Assembly (NCBI RefSeq): GCF_000348685.1
Contig: NZ_ANLA01000008.1
Location: forward strand, 1-64,000
Origin: Xanthomarina gelatinilytica
GTDB taxonomy: Bacteria > Bacteroidota > Bacteroidia > Flavobacteriales > Flavobacteriaceae
Direction of reading: 5' to 3'
DNA length: 64,000 bases
Below are positions 1 to 9,877 of the stretch, in pieces. Made by a program: the position numbers and the translations under genes. Below the pieces are notes generated by a model that did no database searches, was not told the DNA's origin, and was given only the letters and a program-made list of their open reading frames with translations. Numbering within the stretch: the stretch's first letter is position 1; the number at the start of each line of letters is the position of its first letter.

Positions 1-20
1 AATAAGTTAAGGTTAAGTGG

Positions 21-117
21 ATTCCTGCCTTCGCAGGAATGACAAGTTTCTGCTTTACTCATAAATTCTTATTATCTTATATTGAATTCGTGAATCTTCG
101 ATTTCGCAGGAATGACA
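21..117. repeat. Short dispersed palindromic repeat, one full and one partial copy
   Basis: Positions 21-40 form a hairpin with 8-bp arms, ATTCCTGC and GCAGGAAT, around a 4-base loop. The right arm with its flank (TCGCAGGAATGACA, 31-44) recurs at 104-117. This kind of 'GCAGGAATGACA' palindrome is a familiar intergenic repeat in many bacterial genomes. It lies just downstream of the leftward lptB gene, so the hairpin may also help end that transcript. Seen directly; the role is inference. Confidence 0.6.
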
Positions 118-143
118 GAAGCTTTTTTTTGGAATTTGTAGAT

Positions 144-884
144 TTACTCCCTGATCTTTTTCTTACGGAGTTCAAAGTTCTGACCTAGGTACACTTTTCT
201 TACCATTTCATCGCTAGCCAATTCTTCAGGTTCCCCGGCTTTTAAGATGCTTCCTTCAAACATTAAATAGGTTCTATCGGTAATGGCCAAGGTTTCTTGA
301 ACGTTATGGTCCGTAATAAGGATGCCAATGTTTTTTTTGGTCAGTTGCGCCACAATACGTTGGATGTCTTCCACAGCTACGGGATCGACACCAGCAAAAG
401 GCTCGTCCAATAGAATAAAGCTTGGGTCGGTGGCCAAGGCCCTAGCTATTTCGGTACGTCTTCGTTCACCACCAGATAATAAATCGCCACGACTTTTCCG
501 AATATGTCCCAAACCAAATTCCTCTATCAGTTCTTCCATTTTATCGTGTTGTTCCTTTTTGCTCAACTTGGTAAGCTGCAACACACTTAAAATATTGTCT
601 TCGATACTCAGTTTTCTAAATACCGATGCTTCTTGTGCCAAGTACCCTATGCCGTTTTGGGCACGTTTATACATGGGATATTTGGTGATGTTGGTTTGGT
701 CTAAATGAATGCTGCCACCATTGGGTTTGATCAAGCCAACTATCATGTAAAACGAAGTGGTTTTACCTGCGCCATTGGGTCCCAACAGACCTACAATTTC
801 CCCTTGGTTGACTTCTAAGGAAACATCTTTCACTACTTTCCGTCCGTTGTAGGACTTCATTAAATTATCGGCTTTTAACTTCAT
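144..884 (-). CDS. lptB: LPS export ABC transporter ATP-binding protein LptB
   Basis: Cytoplasmic ATPase that powers extraction of lipopolysaccharide from the inner membrane by the LptB2FG complex and its delivery through the Lpt bridge. The 246-residue protein has the usual LptB length. It shows Walker A GPNGAGKT (35-42), the ABC signature LSGGE (136-140), Walker B FILLDEP (156-162), a D-loop AGVD and the H-loop His193. The phrase [12 protein letters not shown] is typical of LptB rather than of other short ABC ATPases such as LivF. It starts with ATG and stands alone on the minus strand; the other Lpt genes are not in the window. Function is firm from family knowledge. Confidence 0.93.
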   Translation of the reverse strand: MKLKADNLMKSYNGRKVVKDVSLEVNQGEIVGLLGPNGAGKTTSFYMIVGLIKPNGGSIHLDQTNITKYPMYKRAQNGIGYLAQEASVFRKLSIEDNILSVLQLTKLSKKEQHDKMEELIEEFGLGHIRKSRGDLLSGGERRRTEIARALATDPSFILLDEPFAGVDPVAVEDIQRIVAQLTKKNIGILITDHNVQETLAITDRTYLMFEGSILKAGEPEELASDEMVRKVYLGQNFELRKKKIRE

Positions 885-1113
885 AAAACTGGGTAATTGG
901 TGCTAAAATAGTAAAATTGAAAGATACTCTAAGGGTTCTACTTTTTATTTATTAAAAGTTTAACGCCTACCATGTTAATCTATGTACGCCATATGTTATC
1001 CGGTCCTTTTTCAAATTGGGAGCGCCAAAAACAAAACAGTTTGTGGTTATGAGCCTTTATCCACACTTTGAGAAAACAGGTAATTGCAAGAAAAAATGTT
1101 AGGCTGCTTTTAT

Positions 1114-1467
1114 TTATAAGCTATCTGTTTCTTCCAGGGCATCCCAAAACTCGTAGGCACGGCGTAAATGAGGAATTACGATGGTGCCTCCAACCAAGGT
1201 AGCGATGCTTAGGGCCTCAACCACTTCTTCTTTTTTCAAACCTACTTTATGGCTTGTTTCCAGGTGGTATTTGATACAGTCGTCGCAGCGCAACACGGTT
1301 GAAGCGACCAAGCCCAGCAATTCTTTGGTTTTAACATCCAAAGCACCTTCTTGATAGGCGTTGGTATCTAAATTGAAAATACGCTTGATTACCTTGTTGT
1401 TATCTGCCAGTATTTTTTCGTTCATTTTTGAACGGTACTCATTGAATTCGTTAACAATATCAGACAT
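1114..1467 (-). CDS. Carboxymuconolactone decarboxylase / AhpD-like family protein
   Basis: A 117-residue, all-helical protein of the AhpD-like superfamily. The segment LRCDDCIKYHLETSHKVG contains the CxxC pair and the nearby His that make up the redox or proton-relay centre of this family. Members act as peroxidase partners or as small decarboxylases; the substrate cannot be told from sequence. Its start overlaps the end of tatC by 8 nt, so the two are translated together in a leftward kdsD-tatC-AhpD-like operon. A role in protecting against oxidative stress is inference only. Confidence 0.85.
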   Translation of the reverse strand: MSDIVNEFNEYRSKMNEKILADNNKVIKRIFNLDTNAYQEGALDVKTKELLGLVASTVLRCDDCIKYHLETSHKVGLKKEEVVEALSIATLVGGTIVIPHLRRAYEFWDALEETDSL

Positions 1468-2284
1468 GTTTTTTTTCTTTTTTAAGTTGATTTTTTACCA
1501 CTATTTTAGAGATGTAAATACTCACCTGGTACAATACCAAAATTGGGATGGCCACAATGATTTGACTGGCCACGTCTGGAGGCGTGATGATGGCAGACAC
1601 CACCAAAACAATGACCAGGGCGAATTTTCGGTACTTTTTCAATATATGTGGTGTTACCAAACCTATTTTGGTTAAAAAATAGATAATGATGGGCAGTTCA
1701 AAAATAAGTCCTGAAGCCAAGGCAGAAGACCTTACCAAGGAAATATAGGAACTGATATCTATTTCGTTTGAGATTTCACTGCTCACACTATAAGTGCCCA
1801 AAAAGTTAATGGATAAGGGGGTCACGATATAATAGCCAAACAACACCCCTAAAAAGAACAGAAAGGAGGAAATAATAATAAAGCCCCTGGAATGTTTGCG
1901 TTCGTTTTCGTGCAGTCCTGGACTTAAAAATTTCCAGAATTGATATATGATATATGGAAATGCTATAACCAGACCTGCATAAATGGAGGTCCAAATATGG
2001 GCAGAAAACTGTCCGGCCATGGTACGGTTCTGGATTCTAAACGGAAATTCGTCCAAACAAAAGGTGGTATCTATCCCTATGTATTGCGACATGCTGCAGA
2101 GCCACCTATAGGTAGGGAAGCTCATTTTTTTAGGACCAAAAATAATGGTGTCGAAAATAAAGTCTGAAAAAATAAAAGCACCAGCACCACAGATTAAAAC
2201 TGCCATGGTAGCACGAATTAAATGCCAGCGTAAATCCTCTAAATGATCGAGGAAGGACATGTCGTTCACATTCTTCTTTGCCAT
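1460..2284 (-). CDS. tatC: Sec-independent protein translocase subunit TatC
   Basis: Integral inner-membrane receptor of the twin-arginine translocase, which exports folded proteins. The 274-residue protein starts with the family signature region FLDHLEDLRWHL (about 11-22), the cytoplasmic segment that binds the signal peptide, and then shows the expected six hydrophobic segments. An extra loop after TM1 (about 50-90) contains two Cys residues and is longer than in E. coli, a common feature in Bacteroidota. The ATG overlaps the TAA of kdsD by one base (TAATG), which indicates translational coupling. TatA is not in the window. Confidence 0.95.
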   Translation of the reverse strand: MAKKNVNDMSFLDHLEDLRWHLIRATMAVLICGAGAFIFSDFIFDTIIFGPKKMSFPTYRWLCSMSQYIGIDTTFCLDEFPFRIQNRTMAGQFSAHIWTSIYAGLVIAFPYIIYQFWKFLSPGLHENERKHSRGFIIISSFLFFLGVLFGYYIVTPLSINFLGTYSVSSEISNEIDISSYISLVRSSALASGLIFELPIIIYFLTKIGLVTPHILKKYRKFALVIVLVVSAIITPPDVASQIIVAIPILVLYQVSIYISKIVVKNQLKKEKKHV

Positions 2285-3249
2285 TATAAAATGCCTTCTT
2301 TAATTAAATCGTGTACGTGAACCACGCCAGCATACTGTCCTTTTTTCTCAACCAATAATTGGGAAATTCCATGTTTTTCCATCAGTTCCATGGCATCCAC
2401 AGCCATGGCGTTGGCATCTATACGCTTAGGGTTTTCGCTCATGATATCCTTGGCAGTCAGGTTGGTAAAATCGTCTGTTTTGCTCAACATACGTCTTAAA
2501 TCCCCATCGGTTATAATCCCTAATATTTTACCAGCTTCAACCACAGCTGTAACCCCCAACATCTTTTCGGTAATTTCAATAATGATGTCTTTAATGCCTG
2601 TTTGCAGGCTTACACTGGGTTTTTGATTGACTTCAGACATGTCGCTGACACGCAGGTAGAGTTTTTTGCCCAGGGCACCCCCCGGATGGTATTTAGCAAA
2701 ATCTTTACTTGAAAAGCCTTTTAATTCCAACAAACAAATGGCCAAGGCATCCCCAATCACCAATTGAGCCGTGGTGCTGGTGGTAGGGGCTAGGTTGTTT
2801 GGACAGGCTTCTTTTTCCACATACGCATTTAAAACATAATCTGCTTGTTTGCCCAAAAATGAGTCTTTGTTGCCCGTAATGGCGACCATTTTATTTTTGG
2901 CGTTTTTAATAAGGGGCACCAAGACTTTAATTTCTGGGGTATTGCCACTTTTAGAGATGCAAATAACCACATCGTTTTCAAGGATCAGGCCTAGATCGCC
3001 ATGAATGGCATCGGCAGCATGCATAAAAACAGCAGGTGTTCCCGTGGAATTTAAAGTAGCCACAATTTTAGTGGCAATAATGGCACTTTTACCAATTCCA
3101 GTAATAATGACGCGTCCCTTGGAGTTGTAAATTAACTCTACGGCAGCTGCAAATTCTTCGTTAATATAACTTGAAAGATTGAAAATGGCTTTGCTTTCCA
3201 TCTCAATCGTTTGTTTTGCAGTATGTATAATAGAATGCTGCTTGTTCAA
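2284..3249 (-). CDS. kdsD: D-arabinose 5-phosphate isomerase (KpsF/GutQ/KdsD family)
   Basis: Converts D-ribulose 5-phosphate to D-arabinose 5-phosphate, the first committed step towards Kdo for lipopolysaccharide. The 321-residue protein has an N-terminal SIS (sugar isomerase) domain, with GIGKSAIIATKIVATLNSTG around residues 50-70 and HAADAIHGDLG just after, and two C-terminal CBS domains from about 205 to 321. That is the standard full-length layout. It starts the kdsD-tatC-AhpD-like operon and is divergent from recQ, with about 200 bp of AT-rich promoter sequence between them. The same neighbourhood is common in flavobacteria. Confidence 0.93.
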   Translation of the reverse strand: MNKQHSIIHTAKQTIEMESKAIFNLSSYINEEFAAAVELIYNSKGRVIITGIGKSAIIATKIVATLNSTGTPAVFMHAADAIHGDLGLILENDVVICISKSGNTPEIKVLVPLIKNAKNKMVAITGNKDSFLGKQADYVLNAYVEKEACPNNLAPTTSTTAQLVIGDALAICLLELKGFSSKDFAKYHPGGALGKKLYLRVSDMSEVNQKPSVSLQTGIKDIIIEITEKMLGVTAVVEAGKILGIITDGDLRRMLSKTDDFTNLTAKDIMSENPKRIDANAMAVDAMELMEKHGISQLLVEKKGQYAGVVHVHDLIKEGIL

Positions 3250-3452
3250 AATTTATTATTTTTTTGGGTTGATGCTTTTAAAGAATTTATTATCTTTAAA
3301 GTTATTCAAACTCATATACCTTTTTATTCGTTTAAATAGGGTACAAAGCTAACGAAAAAAAAATTGTGAGTTCTCTTAATACATTAGGATAATTAATAGC
3401 ATTTAATTTTAATGTATTTTTATAATAGTGTAAATTAAAATTAAAAAGATTC

Positions 3453-5654
3453 ATGTCGATAATTGAAAAAGACTTGCATAAAGCCTTAAAAACATATTTT
3501 GGCTTTAGTAAGTTTAAGGGATTGCAAGAAGAAGTCATTAAAAGCATTTTATCTGGAAATCACACCTTTGTAATCATGCCCACAGGGGGAGGTAAATCCT
3601 TATGTTACCAACTACCTGCACTTATGCAAGAAGGCACAGCCATTATTGTTTCCCCTTTAATAGCTTTAATGAAAAATCAGGTAGATGCCATACGGGGTGT
3701 CTCCAAAGAAGATGGGATTGCACACGTATTAAATTCCTCTTTAAACAAAACCGAAATTAAACGTGTCAAGCAAGACATAGTTGATGGTGTTACCAAACTA
3801 CTTTATGTGGCACCGGAATCACTTACCAAAGAAGAGAATGTGGAATTTTTACGGTCGGTAAAAATATCCTTTATGGCCGTGGATGAAGCCCATTGTATTA
3901 GTGAATGGGGTCATGATTTCCGACCGGAATACCGTAATTTAAAACACATCATCCAGCGCATAGGGGATGATATTCCCATTATAGGTTTAACAGCCACAGC
4001 CACACCAAAGGTCCAGGAGGACATATTGAAAAACTTGGCCATTCCTAATGCCAAGACCTTTAAGGCTTCTTTTAACAGGCCGAACCTTTATTACGAAGTA
4101 CGTCCGAAAACCAAACAGGTAGATGCCGATATCATCCGTTTCATCAAGCAAAACAGTGGGAAATCGGGTATTGTGTATTGTTTAAGTAGGAAACGTGTGG
4201 AAGAATTGGCGCAAACCTTACAGGTAAATGGCATAAAAGCAGTGCCTTACCATGCAGGCTTAGATGCCAAGACCCGATCGAAGCACCAAGACATGTTTTT
4301 AATGGAAGACATAGACGTAGTGGTGGCTACCATAGCTTTTGGGATGGGCATAGACAAACCCGATGTGCGTTTTGTGATTCATCACGATATCCCTAAAAGC
4401 ATTGAGAGTTACTATCAAGAAACCGGTAGGGCAGGACGGGATGGAGGTGAAGGGCACTGTTTGGCCTTTTATGCCTATAAAGACATTGAGAAACTTGAAA
4501 AGTTTATGTCTGGAAAACCTGTGGCCGAACAGGAAATAGGGCAAGCTTTGTTACAGGAAGTTGTTGCCTATGCCGAAACGTCCATTTCCAGAAGAAAGTT
4601 TATTTTGCATTATTTTGGGGAAGAGTTTGACAATGAGACTGGAGAAGGTGGTGATATGGATGACAATGTGCGTTTCCCAAAAAAGAAACACGAGGCCCAG
4701 GACGATGTTAAATTGGTATTGGAAACCGTAGAGGCTACCCACGAAAAATACAAGGCCAAGGATTTGGTGAATGTAATAGTAGGGAAAGCCAATGCCTTGA
4801 TAAAATCGCATAAAACGGATGAGTTATCGGTTTTTGGGAAAGGCAAGGATAAAGAAAAAAGTTACTGGATGGCATTGGTGCGACAGGTGCTAGTGGCAGG
4901 CTATTTAAGAAAGGATATTGAAACCTACGGTGTGATAAAAATAACAAAGGCAGGGAAAAACTTTATAAAGCACCCAGAATCCTTTATGATGACCGAGGAC
5001 CATGTGTTTGACAGCACAGGAGACGAAAACATCATCACCTCCACTAAAGGAGGAGGGGCTGTGGCAGATGAAGTGTTGATGAACATGCTTAAGGATTTAC
5101 GTAAAAAAAATGCCAAAAAATTGGGTGTGCCACCCTTTGTTATATTCCAAGACCCTTCGTTAGAGGATATGGCCTTGAAATATCCTTTGACCATGGAAGA
5201 GTTGATTAACGTCCATGGTGTTGGAGAGGGCAAAGCCAAAAAATATGGCAAGGATTTCTTAGCCTTAATTGCCAATTATGTGAATGAGAATGATATAGTA
5301 CGTCCCGATGATATGATTGTGAAATCTACCGGAACCAATTCCTCCCTTAAACTTTACATCATTCAAAATATAGACCGAAAGCTACCTTTGGATGACATTG
5401 CTTCGGCTAAAGGCATGGAGATGAAAGATTTTATCAAAGAGATGGAGGCCATTGTATTCTCTGGAACCAGATTGAATATTGATTATTGGATAAATGATAT
5501 ATTGGATGAAGACCAACAAGAGGAAATCCATGATTATTTTATGGAGGCCCAAACCGATAAAATTGATGAAGCCATTAACGAATTTGAAGGCGATTACGAC
5601 GATGAAGAATTGCGCTTGTACCGTATCAAATTTATCAGTGAAGTGGCGAATTAG
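3453..5654 (+). CDS. recQ: ATP-dependent DNA helicase RecQ (zinc-site cysteines absent)
   Basis: 3'-5' DNA helicase for recombination and fork repair. The 733-residue protein carries Walker A PTGGGKS (43-49), the DEAH box D144-H147 followed by [13 protein letters not shown], and helicase motifs V and VI ([20 protein letters not shown], then [10 protein letters not shown]). A winged-helix RQC region follows, and an HRDC domain spans about 545-615. After the helicase core, where the zinc subdomain of E. coli RecQ has four Cys, this protein reads [20 protein letters not shown] with no Cys nearby. The C-terminal 110 residues extend beyond the E. coli protein. It is divergent from kdsD. Confidence 0.95.
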   Translation: MSIIEKDLHKALKTYFGFSKFKGLQEEVIKSILSGNHTFVIMPTGGGKSLCYQLPALMQEGTAIIVSPLIALMKNQVDAIRGVSKEDGIAHVLNSSLNKTEIKRVKQDIVDGVTKLLYVAPESLTKEENVEFLRSVKISFMAVDEAHCISEWGHDFRPEYRNLKHIIQRIGDDIPIIGLTATATPKVQEDILKNLAIPNAKTFKASFNRPNLYYEVRPKTKQVDADIIRFIKQNSGKSGIVYCLSRKRVEELAQTLQVNGIKAVPYHAGLDAKTRSKHQDMFLMEDIDVVVATIAFGMGIDKPDVRFVIHHDIPKSIESYYQETGRAGRDGGEGHCLAFYAYKDIEKLEKFMSGKPVAEQEIGQALLQEVVAYAETSISRRKFILHYFGEEFDNETGEGGDMDDNVRFPKKKHEAQDDVKLVLETVEATHEKYKAKDLVNVIVGKANALIKSHKTDELSVFGKGKDKEKSYWMALVRQVLVAGYLRKDIETYGVIKITKAGKNFIKHPESFMMTEDHVFDSTGDENIITSTKGGGAVADEVLMNMLKDLRKKNAKKLGVPPFVIFQDPSLEDMALKYPLTMEELINVHGVGEGKAKKYGKDFLALIANYVNENDIVRPDDMIVKSTGTNSSLKLYIIQNIDRKLPLDDIASAKGMEMKDFIKEMEAIVFSGTRLNIDYWINDILDEDQQEEIHDYFMEAQTDKIDEAINEFEGDYDDEELRLYRIKFISEVAN

Positions 5655-5686
5655 GTTTGGTTGATGATTGTAAATTCCAAGAATAA

Positions 5687-5818
5687 AGTATAAAGTACAA
5701 AGTATAAAGTACAAAGTACAAAGAACAAAGAACAAAGAACAAAGAACAAAGAACAAAGAATAAAGAACCTTGAATCTTAAATCTTGAATCTAGAACTTTG
5801 AATCTTGAATCTTGAAAC
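5687..5818 (+). repeat. Degenerate 7-bp tandem repeat followed by a second simple repeat
   Basis: Roughly eleven units of a 7-bp repeat, first as AAAGTAC/AAAGTAT and then as AAAGAAC, run from about 5687 to 5766. They are followed by repeats of the type TTGAATCT (5770-5818). The tract lies between recQ and the isomerase gene and codes for nothing convincing. No spacers separate the units, so it is not a CRISPR array. Unit number is likely to vary between strains by slippage (inference). Confidence 0.85.
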
Positions 5819-5853
5819 CTGTAATTTAATGTGTCATTTTTATTTTCATTGAT

Positions 5854-5861
5854 TATCTTTG
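5854..5861 (+). promoter_or_regulatory. Bacteroidota-type -7 promoter element before the isomerase gene
   Basis: TATCTTTG matches the Bacteroidota -7 consensus TAnnTTTG exactly and lies 22 bp before the ATG at 5884. No clear -33 TTTG box is visible, only a T-rich stretch at the expected distance. Confidence 0.55.
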
Positions 5862-5883
5862 CATTTCATTAAAAAAAATAGAC

Positions 5884-6816
5884 ATGCAAGACGGATTATA
5901 CGCAAAATTCAACACCAACAAAGGTGAGATATTAGTGGCTTTAGAATACAAAAAAACACCTGGAACCGTAGGTAATTTTGTGGCTTTGGCAGAAGGTCAG
6001 ATGGAAAATTCAGCAAAACCTCAAGGCAGGCCTTATTACGATGGTTTAAAGTTTCATAGGGTGATACCAGATTTTATGATACAAGGAGGTTGTCCGCAAG
6101 GGACTGGAACCGGGAACCCAGGATATAAATTTGACGATGAATTTCATCCAGAGTTAAAGCATTCCGGACCAGGCGTTTTATCTATGGCCAATGCAGGACC
6201 AGGAACCAATGGCTCCCAATTTTTTATCACACATGTAGAAACCCCTTGGTTGGATAATAACCATACGGTTTTTGGACAGGTTGTTACTGGGCAAGAGGTT
6301 GTAGATGCCATAGCTCAAGGTGATACCATAGAGACCCTGGAAATTATTAGGGTAGGAGCTGAGGCTGAAGCTTTTAATGCCATAGAGGCTTTTAGGACTT
6401 TTGAAGGCGCTCGCGAAAAACGTGTGGCTGCCGAACGTGAAGCCAAAAGAGCCGAGTTGGATAAACTGGCTCAAGGTTTTGAAGAAACCGAAAGTGGGTT
6501 GCGTTATCAAATTTTACAAAAAGGAACTGGGAAACAAGCTGAAAAGGGTAAGACCGTTTCCGTACATTATAAAGGGCAATTGACCGATGGAACTGTTTTT
6601 GATTCCTCTTACAAACGCAAGCAGCCCTTAGAGTTTCCTGTAGGTGTAGGACAGGTGATTCCAGGGTGGGACGAAGGCATTCAATTGTTGCAAGTGGGTG
6701 ATAAAGCCCGATTGGTTATCCCAAGTGATTTGGGTTATGGAAGTCGTGGAGCTGGTGGGGTGATTCCTCCAGATGCTACTTTGATTTTTGATGTGGAATT
6801 GATGGGTGTATCCTAG
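5884..6816 (+). CDS. Dual-domain peptidyl-prolyl isomerase, cyclophilin fused to FKBP
   Basis: Cis-trans prolyl isomerase with two unrelated catalytic domains in one 310-residue chain. Residues 1 to about 165 are a cyclophilin: [13 protein letters not shown] contains the catalytic Arg, and [10 protein letters not shown] forms the substrate pocket. A charged, Ala-rich helix (about 165-195) links to an FKBP domain ending in the family's [13 protein letters not shown], with [19 protein letters not shown] and [12 protein letters not shown] before it. No signal peptide is seen, so it is probably cytoplasmic. Fusions in this order (CFBP type) are known from some Bacteroidota. It has its own promoter and a strong terminator, so it is monocistronic. 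Confidence 0.93.
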   Translation: MQDGLYAKFNTNKGEILVALEYKKTPGTVGNFVALAEGQMENSAKPQGRPYYDGLKFHRVIPDFMIQGGCPQGTGTGNPGYKFDDEFHPELKHSGPGVLSMANAGPGTNGSQFFITHVETPWLDNNHTVFGQVVTGQEVVDAIAQGDTIETLEIIRVGAEAEAFNAIEAFRTFEGAREKRVAAEREAKRAELDKLAQGFEETESGLRYQILQKGTGKQAEKGKTVSVHYKGQLTDGTVFDSSYKRKQPLEFPVGVGQVIPGWDEGIQLLQVGDKARLVIPSDLGYGSRGAGGVIPPDATLIFDVELMGVS

Positions 6817-6847
6817 ATTTTACCTTAAAACCGTAACAAAACATATT

Positions 6848-6885
6848 TAAATACGTCTCATTTTATAATGAGACGTATTTTTTTT
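6848..6885 (+). terminator. Strong rho-independent terminator after the isomerase gene
   Basis: A stem with arms AATACGTCTCAT and ATGAGACGTATT around a short T/A-rich loop is followed by an uninterrupted run of T. The perfect 12-bp stem makes this one of the clearest terminators in the window. Confidence 0.9.
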
Positions 6886-6913
6886 ATCTTTTTTTATCAA
6901 TCAACTATTTAAA

Positions 6914-7615
6914 ATGAAAACTTCAATTTATTTCTCTTTATTTTTCATGTTACTGGTTTCTGTTAGCTGTTCAAAATCCATAGATTACCCTTCAGCATTT
7001 AAAGAAGCAAGTTCTGGACGTTATTTGTATAGTCCAGACGAACTTATGGAGGTCTTTTATAAAAACGATCAACTGTACATTAAATGGAAAGGAGCTGAAA
7101 TAAAACCTGTAGTTTTGGACCAACACACCTTTTTTGTGCCAGACCTCTATCAAAAACTACAATTTGTGCAGCATCCCGAAACCAAACAGCGTTATTTGTC
7201 GGTTATCACAGAGGCTTCCGCAAGCAGTCCTACTTACAACTATATAAAAGTTTCGGACACTTTTAAAACACCCAGCATGTATTTAAGGGACAAAGCGTAT
7301 GGTTTGGCACTGGAAGGTTATTTAAACATACAGGCCGAAGATCCAGAAAGCATGTTTATAATAGAACAGGATTTTAATAGTTTGGGATACCAGTACCTTA
7401 GGGAAAAAGCCTATGCCGATGCCATACAGGTGTTTAAAATAAATGTGGCCCTTTATCCAGAAAGTGATAATGTTTATGACAGCCTGGCCGATGCTTATGC
7501 TAGGAGTGGAGATAGTTTGCAAGCCTATCAAAATTACGAAAAGGCCTTAGAACTCAATTCTGGGAATAGGAGGGCAAAGACTTTTATGGACAGTTATGAA
7601 AACCAGCAAGATTAA
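6914..7615 (+). CDS. Secreted lipoprotein with C-terminal TPR repeats
   Basis: A 233-residue exported lipoprotein. The signal peptide ends in a lipobox (LVSVSC, Cys about 19). The middle (about 25-110) is a beta-rich domain resembling the C-terminal domain often found after beta-lactamase-like hydrolases in this phylum. Residues 150-230 hold two TPR units (YADAIQVFKINVALYPES and SLQAYQNYEKALELN). The same TPR tail is seen on the hydrolases at 42436 and 60926, so this may be a stand-alone tail unit of such proteins. Function is unknown. Confidence 0.75.
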   Translation: MKTSIYFSLFFMLLVSVSCSKSIDYPSAFKEASSGRYLYSPDELMEVFYKNDQLYIKWKGAEIKPVVLDQHTFFVPDLYQKLQFVQHPETKQRYLSVITEASASSPTYNYIKVSDTFKTPSMYLRDKAYGLALEGYLNIQAEDPESMFIIEQDFNSLGYQYLREKAYADAIQVFKINVALYPESDNVYDSLADAYARSGDSLQAYQNYEKALELNSGNRRAKTFMDSYENQQD

Positions 7616-7663
7616 TATGTCCTATAACATCCATGAGCTGATACTAAGGGTTTGTGGAGTACT

Positions 7664-7688
7664 TGAAGTCACTAAAGCGACTTGGTTT
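7664..7688. terminator. Weak terminator-like hairpin between convergent genes
   Basis: AAGTC and GACTT pair across an 8-base loop and are followed by GGTTTTT. It lies between the ends of the converging genes at 7615 and 7690. The stem is short, so this is tentative. Confidence 0.35.
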
Positions 7689-7689
7689 T

Positions 7690-8556
7690 TCAATCTTTTT
7701 TGAGATAGTCCAAGGTATTCACCAATTCAAATTTGGGGCTTCTTTTTAGGTTTTCCCTTAAAAACGCTGTATGTGCTGCTCCCATTAGAATAAAAACCCT
7801 ATCGGTTTCTTTCATGGGTATCCTGTTGAGGTTTGAAAAGATCCTTAAATTCCTATGGTAAAATTTAGCAGCTTCGTCTGCACCTTCAAACCCATTTTCG
7901 GTACCAGCATACAGCAACATGTCTGCATTGACATTGATGTTAAAATCGAGATATTCCGGTTGGTTATACAGCTGCAATTGTTCCAATAAGGGCAGGCCGT
8001 AAAAATTGTCAATTTGGTGTTTTAGTTCTGGGAGCTCCTTAAAAGGGTCATTCATATACTTATTATAGGTCACAGAATCTATGGAATTGACAAGTTCTTC
8101 TGCAATACGGTAATTGTATTCCATGGCGTGGTCTATGCCATGTAGATACTTCAGGTTACTTAGTCTGGCCACTTCAAAAGCCAACATGCTTCTTTCCCCA
8201 TAATTGGTGTTCAACACACTCGGGTTGGCTAAATAGTCCTGATAGGCTTGGTTGATTTCCTTGTTGTATTCCGGCAAATTTTCAATACATACTATGGTAG
8301 GTTTGAATTGGGCCAATAAGGCAGCTAGCTCCCTAACGGCTTTATGGGTTTTTTTGTCCTCTTCGTTAAAATCCACTTTATTGGCATCAGAGGTGTACCC
8401 GAAATGAAAGGTTCCCACATTTAGGACCTTGATTTTTTGGGATTCCTTTATAGCGGTCTTGGGAAGCTCCTGACTTTGTGTGTTGTTGTTATCTTTACAA
8501 GCCATGATGCTTATAAACGCCATAAGCAAAAAGGCCTTTTTGTATGCGTTAAACAT
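7690..8556 (-). CDS. DUF5694-like lipoprotein, possible TIKI/TraB-fold hydrolase
   Basis: A 288-residue lipoprotein. The preferred ATG at 8556 lies one base after the nhaA stop and gives a compact signal peptide ending in a lipobox (ISIMAC); an in-frame start 21 bp upstream would overlap nhaA. The mature part begins with a strand ending in GTFHFG and closes with ILMGAAHTAFL. The paired GTFH and GAAH motifs, with a conserved Glu in CIENLPEYN, resemble the metal-site layout of the TIKI/TraB/EreA-like fold. No enzyme activity can be assigned. It probably shares a transcript with nhaA. Confidence 0.75.
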   Translation of the reverse strand: MFNAYKKAFLLMAFISIMACKDNNNTQSQELPKTAIKESQKIKVLNVGTFHFGYTSDANKVDFNEEDKKTHKAVRELAALLAQFKPTIVCIENLPEYNKEINQAYQDYLANPSVLNTNYGERSMLAFEVARLSNLKYLHGIDHAMEYNYRIAEELVNSIDSVTYNKYMNDPFKELPELKHQIDNFYGLPLLEQLQLYNQPEYLDFNINVNADMLLYAGTENGFEGADEAAKFYHRNLRIFSNLNRIPMKETDRVFILMGAAHTAFLRENLKRSPKFELVNTLDYLKKD

Positions 8557-8557
8557 T

Positions 8558-9877
8558 TTAAGAGCCGTTGGTTTCACCTTCTTTTTTACTGGTTAACCTC
8601 AAGATGATAACACCTACAAGTCCAGAGATCAATGAACCGATAATGATACCTACTTTCGAGGAATTGATATTTATGGCATCGTTACCAAAAGCCAGGTTGG
8701 CAATAAAAATGGACATGGTAAATCCAACCCCAGCAATACTGGCAATGCCTATAATGTGTTTGAAATTGATTCCTGAAGGCAACTCGGTGAGCTTCAGTTT
8801 TACTCCAAGATAGGAGAACAGGCTGACCCCAATTAGTTTTCCTGCAAACAAACTAATGGCAATGTAGAGCATGAGAGAGGTGTTTATTTCGGAATTGGTA
8901 TTCAATACCACACCAGCATTTGCGAAGGCAAAAACAGGCAGTATGAAATAGGCTGTTAAGTTGTGGAGTTGGTATTCCAGATGTTGCAATGGCGAACGAA
9001 CTTCGGAGGTTAAATGATCCAGGTTGTCTATACATTCCATTTCATCCTTGGTTAAAATATGTTTATAGGTATCGTCTGTAATGCTTACAATTTTACTGGA
9101 AATGTTATTGAGGTTGCTGGAGAACTCATAAATGTTCAAGGTTCTTTTAATAGGAACGGTAAAAGCCAATAACACCCCTGCAATGGTAGGATGGATGCCC
9201 GATTTTAAGAACAGGAACCAAACAATGGTGCCAATTACCAAACCTATTTCTAGGGAAAACTTTCTTTTATGGTAAACAAGGGCCAAAAGCGCAATGAGGA
9301 GTAATCCCACAAGAATAAAAAACCAGTTGATGTTGGCACTGTAGAAGATGGCTATAATGAGTACGGCAGCAATATCGTCTATAATGGCAAAGGCCGTTAA
9401 GAATATTTTCAAGCTTAGGGGGACCCTACTTTTTAAAGTGCCCAAGATGGCCAAGGCAAAAGCGATATCCGTGGCCATAGGTATGCCCCAACCTTTGGCG
9501 GTTTCAGGGTCTTGATTTAAAAACAAAAACAAGCCTACTGGAGCCAGGACCCCACCAAGGGCAGCGATTAGAGGAAATGAGGCTTTTTTTATGCTGTCTA
9601 TTTCCCCAACTAAAAGTTCCCGTTTAAGCTCCAATCCAATCAGGAAGAAAAAGATGGCCATTAAACCATCGTTTATCCAAAGGATCAAGGGTTTTATAAG
9701 GCTAAAATCATTAAAACTGACACCAAATTCGTATTGCCAAAGCTGTTCGTATTCTGCTCCATAAGGTGAGTTGGCCCATATAAGGGCTAAAATGGTTGCA
9801 CCAAACAGCAAAATACCAGAGAGGCTTTCCAGTTTTATAAATTTCTGAAAAGGAGTTAATAGGACTTTTTTAATCAT
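8558..9877 (-). CDS. nhaA: Na+/H+ antiporter NhaA
   Basis: Electrogenic inner-membrane sodium/proton exchanger for pH and sodium homeostasis. The 439-residue length and about 12 membrane segments fit the family. Key motifs are present: MATDIAFALAIL, with the Asp of the unwound helix, and AIIDDIAAVLIIAIFY, holding the paired Asp of the ion site. NDGLMAIFFFLIGLELKREL near the N-terminus is also diagnostic. A hydrophilic insertion near residues 255-300 lengthens the central loop. A sodium antiporter fits a marine lifestyle (inference). Confidence 0.95.
   Translation of the reverse strand: MIKKVLLTPFQKFIKLESLSGILLFGATILALIWANSPYGAEYEQLWQYEFGVSFNDFSLIKPLILWINDGLMAIFFFLIGLELKRELLVGEIDSIKKASFPLIAALGGVLAPVGLFLFLNQDPETAKGWGIPMATDIAFALAILGTLKSRVPLSLKIFLTAFAIIDDIAAVLIIAIFYSANINWFFILVGLLLIALLALVYHKRKFSLEIGLVIGTIVWFLFLKSGIHPTIAGVLLAFTVPIKRTLNIYEFSSNLNNISSKIVSITDDTYKHILTKDEMECIDNLDHLTSEVRSPLQHLEYQLHNLTAYFILPVFAFANAGVVLNTNSEINTSLMLYIAISLFAGKLIGVSLFSYLGVKLKLTELPSGINFKHIIGIASIAGVGFTMSIFIANLAFGNDAININSSKVGIIIGSLISGLVGVIILRLTSKKEGETNGS

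Noticed and set aside
4299-5275. Several minus-strand open frames inside recQ
   Set aside because: They mirror the codon structure of a firmly identified gene, and none shows a domain or a plausible start.
5687-5818. CRISPR array
   Set aside because: Units are 7 bp and adjacent with no unique spacers, and no cas genes are present.
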